Source: Marinilabiliales bacterium (GTDB lineage: Bacteria; Bacteroidota; Bacteroidia; Bacteroidales; ML635J-15). From it: DNA of 64,000 bases. The position numbers and the translations under genes are program-made. Location: contig PKTB01000024.1 of the NCBI GenBank assembly GCA_002869385.1, forward strand, positions 124,001-188,000, written 5' to 3'. The notes beneath the pieces are model-generated. The model was given only the letters and a program-made list of their open reading frames with translations. It was not told where the DNA came from and did no database searches. Of the stretch, positions 31,294 through 41,100 are shown in pieces. Each line of letters starts with the position of its first letter. Position 1 is the first letter of the stretch.

Positions 31294-32271
31294 TTAAATA
31301 TTCTCTTTCATTTTGTATATTCCATTTGCTGTACCTATCCATAAGTGGCCATCATTATCATTTGCAAAGCATAATGGATATGCCATGAAATCTGAATTAT
31401 CTGTTTCATCAATTTGGACCCAAGAGTTGGAATTAAATCTAATTAGATGTACACCATTCCCAGACCATACTTTACCATTGGTATCACAAAAAATTGCTCT
31501 AGATTGTTGTGAATAAGTACTCCATGTTGTCCCATCAAACATTTCTATTTTTTCAGTAAAGGTATGAGCACACCATATATTATCCGATTGGTCAAAAACA
31601 ATTTCTGCAATATCATTTGCAAAAATATTTGAGTTACTAGTATTGTAAATTGACCAATTAGTGCCGTCAAACTTTACTAACCCTTTGTCAGAACTTGCGT
31701 AGATATTATTTTCATCATCAAATATTATTCTACTATTTCCATAAGTAAATGACACATTTTCAGTGAACTGATTATTTGAAGAGAATTCAGACCAAGTTGT
31801 ACCATCGTATTTGTATAAGGTTGACGCGTATGATGTCCATATGTTGCCATCATTGTCAACTTCAACTGAACCAACATAATTTGAAGTAAAAGGAGTATTC
31901 TCAGAATTATAAAGTGTCCATTCGGCTCCTGATTTTTTATACAAACCTCCAGGATATGTACCTAACCATAGATTATTATCATTGTCAAATACAATTGATT
32001 TAATAATATTTGACTGTAAGTCAGAATTTTGAGTGTTATAGACGGTAATTGTACTACCATCTATGGATGCTAATCATTCTTCTGTAGCTACCCAAACAAC
32101 ACCTGTATTATCAACCGCGATATCATTAATGTTATCATTTTGTAAACTTGAGTTAGAATTAGTATAATGCTGTAATACGATTTCTTGAGGTACTACTTCT
32201 GGTTCAGTGTCACATGCAGAGAATGCAGCGACAAATAGGATTAATAGTGGTAATAATTTAAATGTTTTCAT
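31294..32271 (-). pseudogene. Lipoprotein with two-component-regulator-type propeller, interrupted by in-frame TGA
   Basis: The frame has 326 codons. The lipoprotein signal (lipobox FSAC, C20) is followed by repeated propeller blades of the ligand-binding sensor type (NNINDIAVDNTGVVWVATEE, DNDGHLWIGTANGIYKM, FDGTTW-like strands). TGA lies at codon 66 (32074-32076) within the blade motif VWVATEE-stop-LASIDGST. In this family the motif is W-x-A/G-T-x-x-GL, so the replaced residue is almost surely glycine (GGA to TGA). The frame continues to 31294. It is probable cargo of the element integrated at tRNA-Ser. Confidence 0.8.
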
Positions 32272-32337
32272 AGTTGTTTATTTTTAGGTTAGCCATTAGC
32301 TGATGATATGTTTGTTAACGGTTCGCTCGCATTTGCG

Positions 32338-33087
32338 TTATTCCATCCAAGAATATTCTTCAGGAAATGGGTATCTAATCAATATAAAACACTCTTTTCC
32401 ATTAATAACAAAGCTATCTTCTTTTGATTTTTTTTCATTTAACGTCTCATATACTTTATATTCTTGAGGTGTCAAATACAAACTATAGAAAATAGAATCA
32501 CGTTTTACAGTGTTTGAACTATTGAAATCAGGCAGACTATCAGGCCATGTTACACCCTCGTTTCCATTTTTTGTCTGAACCATAAGTTCAATTAATTCTG
32601 GAGTCCATTTTCTTGCATTATCTGATTTATAATATGCTAACTTGTCATATAATTCAACTACCTTTTTCGATGCTTTTTTCCTTGACTTCATATCTTTCCT
32701 TAAACTACCATAATAATAGTAAGCATGACGATTATTCCCTTCAAAGAAATAGAAGTAATTTTGAGGTTGACTCGTATAATTTACTAAAGTATTATTGTAT
32801 TCTTCTTTTGATAACACTTCTTTATAATCCAAATCTTTTAGTAAGGAATAAAATGATGATGAATCCAAGACTTCATATGAATAATCAGTAGTAAAACCGC
32901 TTTCTTTTTTATTTGAAAAGATTACTGTTCCATCGTCATATAATGCAAAAACAGGAGATTCTGAATGAGGATAAAATGTCCAATGGTTCGCTTCATACAA
33001 TACAATCACAGGTAACCTATCTGCATTTTGTGCTTTTGACAAACTAAAAGTCGTTACTATTAAAATTCCAAGTATCAGTTTATTCAT
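32338..33087 (-). CDS. Exported hypothetical protein
   Basis: The ATG at 33087 gives a clean signal peptide (MNKLILGILIVTTFSLSKAQ), so the longer start is not used. The 249-residue mature protein is hydrophilic, with no membrane segment and few cysteines. Notable stretches are FALYDDGTVIFSNKKESG, YYYGSLRKDMKSRKKASKK and the C-terminal INGKECFILIRYPFPEEYSWM. I recognise no family. It may be periplasmic or surface cargo next to the propeller lipoprotein. Confidence 0.6.
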   Translation of the reverse strand: MNKLILGILIVTTFSLSKAQNADRLPVIVLYEANHWTFYPHSESPVFALYDDGTVIFSNKKESGFTTDYSYEVLDSSSFYSLLKDLDYKEVLSKEEYNNTLVNYTSQPQNYFYFFEGNNRHAYYYYGSLRKDMKSRKKASKKVVELYDKLAYYKSDNARKWTPELIELMVQTKNGNEGVTWPDSLPDFNSSNTVKRDSIFYSLYLTPQEYKVYETLNEKKSKEDSFVINGKECFILIRYPFPEEYSWME

Positions 33088-33700
33088 TTCGTTGTTTTTT
33101 TTAATGCAACCCAACGGTCATATATGTATAAAATAAGTCAATACTATATTTCCTACATCTCTATATAAGTATCTAATAACAATACATATTTATCGTTCAA
33201 TCTTCCTGTAAATATACCAACTTCAAATAAAATTACAAAACAATTGGATTAGTTTATTACTTTACAACTCCAATATCTCAAAAAGCTTTCCACACCACCC
33301 ATTCCCAAAAGTTCCAATCTAACAAGTTTACTGCTTATTGTATCTGCGAAGCAGTAAAGCAAAAACAACTGCTACAACAGAAGATCAATAGATATTCCTA
33401 AGAGTTCAGAAATAGTCTCTTTAATCCCTCCGGGAAGCTTATGGTGTTTCTGAACACTAAGGACTATCTCTGTTGAGTAGCCGCTGTTTTTTGCTTTAGG
33501 TTCAGCTGCAGAACAAACGCAGAAAACTCATTAGATGTATAGAAACTTAAAAATAGAATTATGTGTAGAAAACAGGAAATATCAGAATTGAAAAGAAACG
33601 AACACCGCTTCAAATCTATTATCTGTATATCTCCTTTTGCGAGTTTTTACACATCAAAATTTATAAATCAAATATTTATTAACCTTTAAATTTTATTATT
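33088..33700. other. Non-coding region with a possible pseudoknot
   Basis: About 610 bases without a gene. Two interleaved inverted repeats occur: GTTCAGAAA (33404-33412) with TTTCTGAAC (33447-33455), and ATAGTC (33412-33417) with GACTAT (33462-33467). Pairing order a-b-a'-b' is that of an H-type pseudoknot. A CCTCCGGGAAGC stretch sits in the first loop. No other strong signal is seen before the gene at 33701, where TTTAAATTTTATTATT precedes the ATG. Confidence 0.4.
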
Positions 33701-34138
33701 ATGGCAACAGCTATTGCAAAAAAAGCGAACGAGAAAGTTTCAACAAAAGAAACAAATGTAAATTCAATCAGTATCAAAGCTATTGAAAAGAAAGTTACTG
33801 CAGACAAAAAAACAGAACAGGCAAAACCAATCGAGAAAAAGATTGAAGAGCCTGTAAAAAAGGTTGAAGAACCTGTTTTAACTCTCGAACAGAAAATCGA
33901 GAAAGTAGAAAATCTCAAAACTTTAGTTGACAAAAGAGAAAGACTTGAATTGAGTCGTAAGAAATTACAATCTTTTGTTGTGGGTGCTAATCAGTTTAGT
34001 GAAAACATCGTTTTGACCGATGAAAACGGCAACACTTTTAAAACTTCAAATACTGAAGTATTTACAAAAGTTGTTGAAGCAATCAATACTACTTTGATTG
34101 GCAAAATTAGTGAGATTGAAAAACAGATTCAGTTTTAA
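33701..34138 (+). CDS. Lysine-rich mobile-element protein of unknown function
   Basis: The 145-residue protein has a low-complexity N-terminal half rich in K, E, A and P (KAIEKKVTADKKTEQAKP, IEEPVKKVEEPV), similar to a histone-H1-type tail. A folded C-terminal half follows (residues about 70-145: LVDKRERLELSRKKLQSF, NTTLIGKISEIEKQ) and looks helical. Such proteins accompany ArdC-type genes in Bacteroidota plasmids and integrative elements. A nucleoid or single-strand-binding role is only a guess. No signal peptide. Confidence 0.7.
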   Translation: MATAIAKKANEKVSTKETNVNSISIKAIEKKVTADKKTEQAKPIEKKIEEPVKKVEEPVLTLEQKIEKVENLKTLVDKRERLELSRKKLQSFVVGANQFSENIVLTDENGNTFKTSNTEVFTKVVEAINTTLIGKISEIEKQIQF

Positions 34139-34182
34139 ATTTTTGAGGTCTGCTCCGGCAGATCTCATTTTAATTCATTGCT

Positions 34183-34338
34183 ATGAAAAAAGCTAAAAGA
34201 AATAAAATCAAAACTCAGGAACAAAAGGTCCTTAAATCTATGATTAAGGAGAACCCCAATATTAAAACCTTAGTGAACACATTTAATTTACAAATTGATA
34301 AAACAATTCAATATGAACACACAACAGATATACGATAA
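34183..34338 (+). CDS. Small basic protein (51 residues)
   Basis: An ATG at 34183 opens 51 codons beginning MKKAKRNKIKTQEQKV, ending TAA at 34336. The product is basic and helical, without a signal peptide. It is too short for family recognition. It lies between the Lys-rich gene and ardC and overlaps the ardC start by 26 bases, which supports translational coupling. Confidence 0.5.
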   Translation: MKKAKRNKIKTQEQKVLKSMIKENPNIKTLVNTFNLQIDKTIQYEHTTDIR

Positions 34339-35254
34339 AATCACAAATACAATTATTGAAATGCTTGAACACCACAAGGAAAACAATTTTTCCGAGAGTT
34401 GGATAAGTCTTTCGGGAGATTCTGTTATGGCTAAAAATGCAGTTTCAAAGCATGTTTACAGCGGTATAAATCAACTCTTATTGAATTACTATGTGCAAAA
34501 ATTCAATTTCTCATATAACTCATGGATGACATTTAAACAGCTGTCTGGCTTAAATGCAAAGATTCGTAAAGGTAGTAAAGCCGCTTTTGTTGTTTTTAAA
34601 TCTGTATTGTACTTTGATGCAAAGACAAATAAGAATATTACAAAGTTTGTTGAACACCTAATAAAGAACAATGAAAGTCTTGAAGGACTTGACCTTAAGA
34701 AAGTCGGTTACATGAAAGGCTATAATGTGTTTAATATTTCACAAATTGAAAACCTACCTGATGAATAATACAAGCATATTGAATTAGAAGATTTGACAGA
34801 GTTTGAAAAAAATGAAAATGCTGAGAACCTAATCAATAACACAAGTGCTGACATTGTATATTTACCACAAAACAAAGCTTTTTACAATCATTTAGAAGAT
34901 AAGATATATTTACCACAAAGAAAGCAGTTTGTTAGCTCAGAGGCTTTCTATAATGTATTATTTCATGAATTAGGGCATTGGTCTGGTCACAGCACAAGGT
35001 TAAACCGTTCTTTAGGAAATGTATTTCAATCAAAAGAATATGGATTTGAAGAATTAATAGCAGAGATCAACGCAGCATTTATTTCTGCACTATTAGGTTT
35101 CAAAACTAAAATTACAGATAATGTTGACTATATAAATTCATGGCTCCAGGTAATGAGAAACGACAAGAAATTTGTTGTCCAGGCTGCATCCCAAGCACAA
35201 AAAGCAGCAGACTATATTCTGGCATTTTCAGAAGTCAAAAAAGAAGTTGCATAG
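34313..35254 (+). pseudogene. ArdC-like antirestriction protein interrupted by in-frame TAA
   Basis: From the ATG at 34313 the frame has 314 codons. The N-terminal ArdC ssDNA-binding domain (residues about 1-140: KHVYSGINQLLLNYY, WMTFKQLSGLNAKIRKGSKA) precedes a zincin-like metallopeptidase domain with HELGHWSGH near residue 220. ArdC proteins protect incoming mobile DNA from restriction. TAA lies at codon 152 (34766-34768), between the domains, after ENLPDE. The frame resumes at once with YKHIELEDLTEF. In relatives this position is usually an aromatic such as tyrosine (a recollection), so TAC to TAA would fit. The stop would separate the DNA-binding domain from the peptidase. Confidence 0.85.
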
Positions 35255-35279
35255 CATATTAGTTTCTTTTCTGTGATCT

Positions 35280-35369
35280 TTTGCAGGAAAGAAATTCACT
35301 TCACCCAGACCTCGCCTCCGAATACTTTCGGAGACTGCACCCGAACCTGTGGTTTCTCTTTCCTGCAAA
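35280..35369. ncRNA. Candidate structured RNA or cruciform
   Basis: An outer stem TTTGCAGGAAAG (35280-35291) and CTTTCCTGCAAA (35358-35369) of 12 perfect bp encloses an inner hairpin CTCCGAA (35316-35322)/TTCGGAG (35327-35333) with loop TACT. The flanking segments are C-rich. There is no T-run after it, so a plain terminator is unlikely. It could be an RNA element, oriT-like structure or origin part. Confidence 0.5.
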
Positions 35370-35572
35370 GGAATTTTAACTGCTCCCCGCAGTCCATTCA
35401 CACTATAATCTTCTGAAAATAGCCTAAATACTCATAATTAAGTAAGGTTGGTGATGCAGTGAGTTCACTTCATTTAATTATGCTTTGAAAAACACGCTGT
35501 AAAAACATTTTATAAAAAATTCTTTTCCCCATAGCAGAGAAGCCTTGCTAAATCAACATTCCTTTAATGTTC

Positions 35573-35693
35573 AATTCATATTTAAGTCATACAGAGGTCA
35601 TATAGAAGTCATGCACAAGTCATAATGAGGTCATGCAGTACTCATGCAGTGGTCATAATAAACTCATGCCAACTTCATAGTGAACTCATAGTT
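35573..35693. repeat. Array of eleven 11-bp tandem repeats (iteron-like)
   Basis: Eleven units of exactly 11 bases have the form NNNTCAT followed by four variable bases. The first TCAT-bearing words are AATTCAT, AAGTCAT, AGGTCAT, AAGTCAT, AAGTCAT, AGGTCAT, TACTCAT, TGGTCAT, AACTCAT, ACTTCAT and AACTCAT. The period is about one DNA turn, so every TCAT would face one side of the helix. Iterons of a replication origin or a cooperative protein-binding array are the likeliest explanations. Confidence 0.8.
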
Positions 35694-35777
35694 AATATTT
35701 AGAGGAAGTTAAAACCATATTACTCATTTTAAAGGAAAATGGGATTCTTGATGATTTTATATTTAAACTAAAAAGCT

Positions 35778-36104
35778 ATGAAAAAGCAATTATCCATTAC
35801 TACAAAAGAAATGTGCCGGCAGAATATCATAGGTGTTAAAGTTGAAGACTCGACCAGGAGCTTTAATAACACACTTGGCGGAACAGTAACAAAACCGATC
35901 CGCAGAACGAAATACTTAAAGATCTGCTGGATGTGTGGATCACCATATGAGAGCCATAAATCAAATACTTATGCCTGCTCACAAAGGTGCTCAAACAATC
36001 TGGTATACGCTCGTAAAAATGGTTATTTGCCACCAGCTAATATGGAGCAGATGACAAAGGAGAAGAATGTAAAGGAGGTTAAGCAGAGGTTTGGGTATGT
36101 TTAA
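35778..36104 (+). CDS. Zinc-ribbon mobile-element protein
   Basis: The 108-residue basic protein carries a treble-clef or zinc-ribbon-like motif CWMCGSPYESH...CSQRC near residues 52-74 (C-x2-C, then C-x3-C). A basic C-terminal helix follows. No signal peptide. Proteins of this type with a lone C4 motif are frequent in Bacteroidota mobile elements. The function is unknown; nucleic-acid binding is likely. It is the last gene of the integrated segment before a bidirectional terminator, directly downstream of the 11-bp repeat array. Confidence 0.65.
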   Translation: MKKQLSITTKEMCRQNIIGVKVEDSTRSFNNTLGGTVTKPIRRTKYLKICWMCGSPYESHKSNTYACSQRCSNNLVYARKNGYLPPANMEQMTKEKNVKEVKQRFGYV

Positions 36105-36108
36105 ATAA

Positions 36109-36140
36109 TAAGGCAGGAATATAATAATAACCCTGCCTTA
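36109..36140. terminator. Bidirectional terminator between convergent genes
   Basis: TAAGGCAGG (36109-36117) and CCTGCCTTA (36132-36140) form a 9-bp stem between the zinc-ribbon gene and the convergent T9SS gene. Confidence 0.7.
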
Positions 36141-36159
36141 AACTTACTGTTAAGTATTT

Positions 36160-38061
36160 CTATTCCTTATCAAAACTCAGGCTGTAACTTTCATTATCAG
36201 TAGTAATTTTCAATATATAATTCCCACTTGCAAAATCCGAAACATCCACAGCATTCAATCCCTTGTGAACTGAAACGGATTTAATTAACTGTCCAGCAGA
36301 ATTATAAATCTCAGCTGTTTCAGCGGCCATAGCTTCTGGAATGTCTAAATACACCTTATCTTTTGCAGGATTAGGATACAATTTTACAGGGCAAACACTT
36401 TCGCTTTCAATGGCATCGTCGCAATAAACTACATGAATGCTTTTTGTAATAGTTTTACTTTCCCCATAAGCATCGGTAATAGTTATATCAACATTATATG
36501 TTCCTTGGAACTGTGGTGTGTGAAATTCAATTGGTTTAGCAATGCATTGTCCCCATTCGTGGTTGCTAAGTGTTGCTTCGGTAATTTCTTGAGAGTATAT
36601 TATTTCCCCTCCGTACTCAACTTCAGAAGTAGATAATCCAATTTCTATTGGCACAAACAGTGCTGGATAATAAATACTATCGACAACTTGTCCTGTGCTA
36701 AACTCAATTGTGTATGGTGCTGATTTTCCTGCAATATACACATAAACCTGCATAGTATCATTTATACATAGCATTGTTGGGAATTCTATATCAAAATTGA
36801 GTTCCGGTATCTCTGAATTACATAAACCATCTAAACCTAGGCTGTCAGTTTTAACTAACCAAGCTTGTTGTGCTGGACTATAACCATGTGTGTCAAACTC
36901 ATTCCCATAACCAGCTAGAATAAAACCATTGTCTGGAGTATTTTGAAGAGCAATTAAACCTAGATTGTTACTACTATAATCTATAGCATAATATTCTCTA
37001 TTCCAACAAATTTCGCCATTATCTGTGATTTTTTGTAGATAACCTCTATATCTTCCAACCTCACTTCTCCAATTTCCAAGTACAATTACTTCTCCATTCT
37101 TTAATAATAATGAAGACACAGTGTTTTCAAAAAAGTCTGTGTCTGGATTAGCTAATTTTGAATAAGATCTGTATTGCTTTTCCCACATAAGTTCCCCATC
37201 TTTTGAAATTTTCCTCAGACATCCATCCCAATATGTGTCTGTAGCACTTTTAAATGCTGGATAGCCTCCACAAGCAACATAATTATAATCAGAGGTTTCG
37301 ATTAAGCCTTTAACAGGTCCATCGTAGTTTAAAAAACCGGGGCGCCCAAAACCATCTTCCCAAATAACATTACCAGCTGTATCCACTTTAATCAAATACC
37401 AGTCTTCATCTGTTACTCCTGTGGGGAAACTAAAAGTACCTCCTCCAATTAAAATGTTACTATCGGATGTTTCTATTATTTGCTCTCCATATTCATAACG
37501 TTGTCCATATTCTTTTTGCCAGCAGAAATTTAAGTTAGAATCCATCTTGACAAGTAGTAAATAGGCATCCTCAAGTTCTGAGTTGTCAATTTGTCCAACA
37601 GAATAAAAATCTTTTGATGAAGATTGTAGTGTGTTAAATGCTTTTTTCTAAATAGTATCATCACAAATAATTGATTGTTCGATCATTTCTAGATTGTCAT
37701 TAAAAATACTTAAATGAATACCTTTTGTATTATTTGTCATATGATTATAAGAACCTGAAAAATATAGATAATTACCTTTTGCTTTTAAATTATTATTATG
37801 ACCTTCCCAATATTCATTATAGCTATCACCATATACTTTTTTCAATAATTTATTGCCGTTATTGTCAATATATATTAATGAAAAACACCTGACACCGTAT
37901 TCATTGTCTGTTCCTGTTAGCATTATATATCCTGTGTCGGTAGCGATGATACTATTAGGAATATGAGAAATAGTATCTTCCACAATAACATTAAATCTAT
38001 TTTGAGACCAAACAGAATTTGATAGAATGCAAATAAATATTATTAGGATAATTCGTTTCAT
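36160..38061 (-). pseudogene. T9SS-exported protein interrupted by in-frame TAG
   Basis: The 634-codon frame begins with a signal peptide (MKRIILIIFI... VWSQ). It carries repeated propeller-like or delta-60-type strands (YIMLTGTDNEYG, NILIGGGTFSFPTG, DGELMWEKQYRSY), an Ig/PKD-like part (GTYNVDITITDAYGESKTI), and a C-terminal type A sorting domain (VKLYPNPAKDKVYL, AEIYNSAGQL, NYILKITTDNES). TAG lies at codon 138 (37648-37650), after ICDDTI. The frame continues KKAFNTLQSSSKDFY. It is probably a cell-surface or secreted protein, and a paralogue of the gene at 45974-47551. Confidence 0.8.
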
Positions 38062-38078
38062 TACACAAATATACTAAG

Positions 38079-38104
38079 AAAAGCAAGCTGAAAAGCTTGC
38101 TTTT
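38079..38104 (-). terminator. Terminator after the giant T9SS gene
   Basis: AAAAGCAAGCT (38079-38089), loop GAAA, AGCTTGCTTTT (38094-38104): a perfect 11-bp stem just before the stop of the gene upstream on the minus strand. It separates the two T9SS transcription units. Confidence 0.8.
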
Positions 38105-38112
38105 CAAATAAA

Positions 38113-41100
38113 CTATTGTGTTTTAGTTATTTTCTTTGTCCTTTTATCTCCGTAACAGTTGTCAATTTCAATGAGATATACCCCTGGTTTATAACTTTCT
38201 ATATCTATTGATAGAGTTCCAGTTATAGATTCTAGAGGAATTGTTTCTATCAACTTTGCATCACTAGTATAAATTAAAATTTCACCGAAACTACATCCTT
38301 CTTGTTTCTTTTTACCTATAGTCTCGTAAAGAACTTCATAACCATCTTCACAAGTAGCAGATAGGTCAAAATATATATTAAGAGTGTTTAAAACAGGATT
38401 TGTGTAAATGTCAAAATTATTTACAACATCCTTTGTAATTTCGTTATTGATTTGGATACTTCTTGACCCCATTTCATTTACAGGCAAAGGTGTATACTCA
38501 AAATAAGAGCTATCAGTAACAATAGAGTAAAGAATTTCAGCTGTAACAGAATAGCTTGGCGATGTGCTTCGGGCAGCTTCTAGTAGAAATTCTCTATTAT
38601 CGTATAACAGGCTATAGTTAGCAGTATCATTCAGTGCAGAAATATACAATTGATTTACATCACAAAACCTAATTACCTCTATTGCTTCGTCTTCTGATAA
38701 TGTATTCGCAATAATTCTAAGGTCACTTAAGGAGTTTTCTGCTGTTGTGTAGTCATTGCTTGATATGCTTAAATTATAGATGGTTTGCAAATCTTTTACT
38801 AGCTGAATTGGCTTTGAGTTGAAATAATTTATAGCAATCTCTTTTACGCCAATAATACTATCGTTATTAATAGCATTATTTACTAGTTCGCTTTCAAGAT
38901 ATATTATTTCTTGTTTGACATCTGCCATTTCGTATTCCAGCAAAAGGCGTGGATTGGTTCCTTCTTGATATTTTAGTATTTTGTTTTTATGTCCATTGTC
39001 TAGATATGTCGAATTGTTTACTTCATCGAGAATATCTTCAGGTAAAGGAGAATTTGCAATAAGAATTGCAGCAATTACTGGCTTTTGTGCTACATGGTTA
39101 TCAAGTAAAGTTAAAAATACTTGATCGCTTAAATATCCATCGTTACTTAGTATTGTGGTGTATTGTCTGAAATTATGTGGGTCTAGTTCTTCTGCAACTG
39201 ATATCATATATTCAGTATCTCCTCTGTCAATAATTTCATCGTATTGATTTTCTAAAGTTTCTAAAGTATTTGTTTGAAAAGAAATGTCAAAAATTACCAC
39301 ATCTGGGTCATGCACTACAGGTAGTGAGTAATGCGATTCGCAAGCTTCAGATTCATAAAATCTCTTATCATCCTGAGTTTGAGGATCTACCTCCAAATCT
39401 GAATATGTTAATAGTCTTCTATGATATCCATTTTGTTCTGTTCCTGAGGCTCCATCATCATGCTGATAATAATTATACACGCCTAAATCCAAATAGGAAA
39501 ACTGACTTGGAGGTCCAAATATGTTTTCATGTATTTGAACCTTAAACTCTGTGCCGTTTGTAAAAGAAGAATGAAACTGGTTGCCTGCAAGTTGATCTGT
39601 ATTACCACCTAACACACCTTGATTTTTACGCATGTTTCCGTTTAAAACAGAGATTGCAGTATTGTTTGCAATATAATTGTTACAACGAATTTCGAGACCA
39701 GTATTTGTAGTAGGTGGATTTGATGCATCCCAGTTTGAATTTCTGCCAACAACAATAGTAGCAGCTTCCATACCCATTGTTTGGTAATTAGGATCGCCAA
39801 ACTTATTTCTATAGTATCTTGTACCTGAATTTCCAGTGCTAAATATATAGCTTCCTGCCTTTCCATTATAAATTGTATTTTCTTCGAACAAAGTGTTAAG
39901 TCCACGATCTATATATACACCATAAGAGACATTGCCATTAATTGGGTTATTATGAAGTGTTAAGTTGTTTGTTTCGAAGCCAACATCGGCATTTGTTGTA
40001 TTAATCTCATTAAATAAAATCCTTGATCCGTTTGTGCCTCGAAAATGTATCCCGCGGAAATTATTAACAAAGTCGCTATGATATACTTTAGGTGCATAGT
40101 TTTTTTGTCCTCTTACATCAATAGCATAGAAGAGTCCTTCAAAATAGTTTTCACTATTATACATCGGTGCAACATACTGTTTGTTTGAGACAGGAGTTAC
40201 AATAAAACTACTAAATACAGCTTCGATTCCTTTTCCTCGTTTGTCAACAGTGTATTCGTCAAATCCGAACTCGTTAGGAATCATCACTGTTGAATTAATA
40301 AATTCATTATTTTTAAAAGTTATGTCACTTGCCCATTTAAGGTATACATGTGCTTTTGGATAAACCATAGAGTTATTTAGTGAGCGTGTCGTTTGGAAGA
40401 TATTGTTATTAATATATGTGTGGTCGAAATTTGCTATCCCCCACCCCCACTGGTTAAGGTTAATATCAATCCTATTATTTTCAAATGTTGAGTTGTCAGC
40501 ATTTAAGTGTACATTTCCCCATAGCTTAATTGCATGCATTGCATCTGATATTTTCGAATCTACTATGTCAATAAGCATAGTTTCACAATTTACATTATAT
40601 TCGCCTCTAGCTTCAATTCCTTGCCACATTTTATCAGGACAACCACTTTCAATGGTAGTACCATTGATAATATGAAGATGTCCTGATTCCATATTAATTT
40701 GGTCATCATAAAAAATCTTCCAAATAGTGTAATGAGTATCATCACTTCCCTGTGTGTTTGTATATATATGACAGTTGTTAAATGTAACATCGTGAGAAAT
40801 ATTTAAAGTTTGGTCGTTTGCATTACCAATACAAATGATCATATCTTGATATAATTCTTCTGTTAAATTGTATGTAGTATATACATTGTATGGTGACCAT
40901 TGGAAATGCATTGCTGGTTGAGAAGAAACATAGACATCTGTATAATAAGAATCACTATCATTCAATATTACACTAAATGCATGATTAGGGTTAAAGTCGT
41001 CATTAGTTTCAATTATATAAGTTCCTGTTTGAGCAAAAGTGTATATTTCAGAAGCAATAGCTCCATCCTGACCTAGATACACTTCATATGGAGGAGTTCC

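Larger units (their letters stand above)
35255..35777. other. Non-coding region with long hairpin and 11-bp repeat array
   Basis: About 520 bases between ardC and the zinc-ribbon gene, with no gene. It contains the hairpin at 35280-35369 and the 11-bp repeat array at 35573-35693, both listed separately. Between them, 35420-35560 is AT-rich without clear structure. Confidence 0.6.

Noticed and set aside
35573..35693. CRISPR array
   Set aside because: Units are 11 bases without spacers of CRISPR length, and there are no cas genes nearby.
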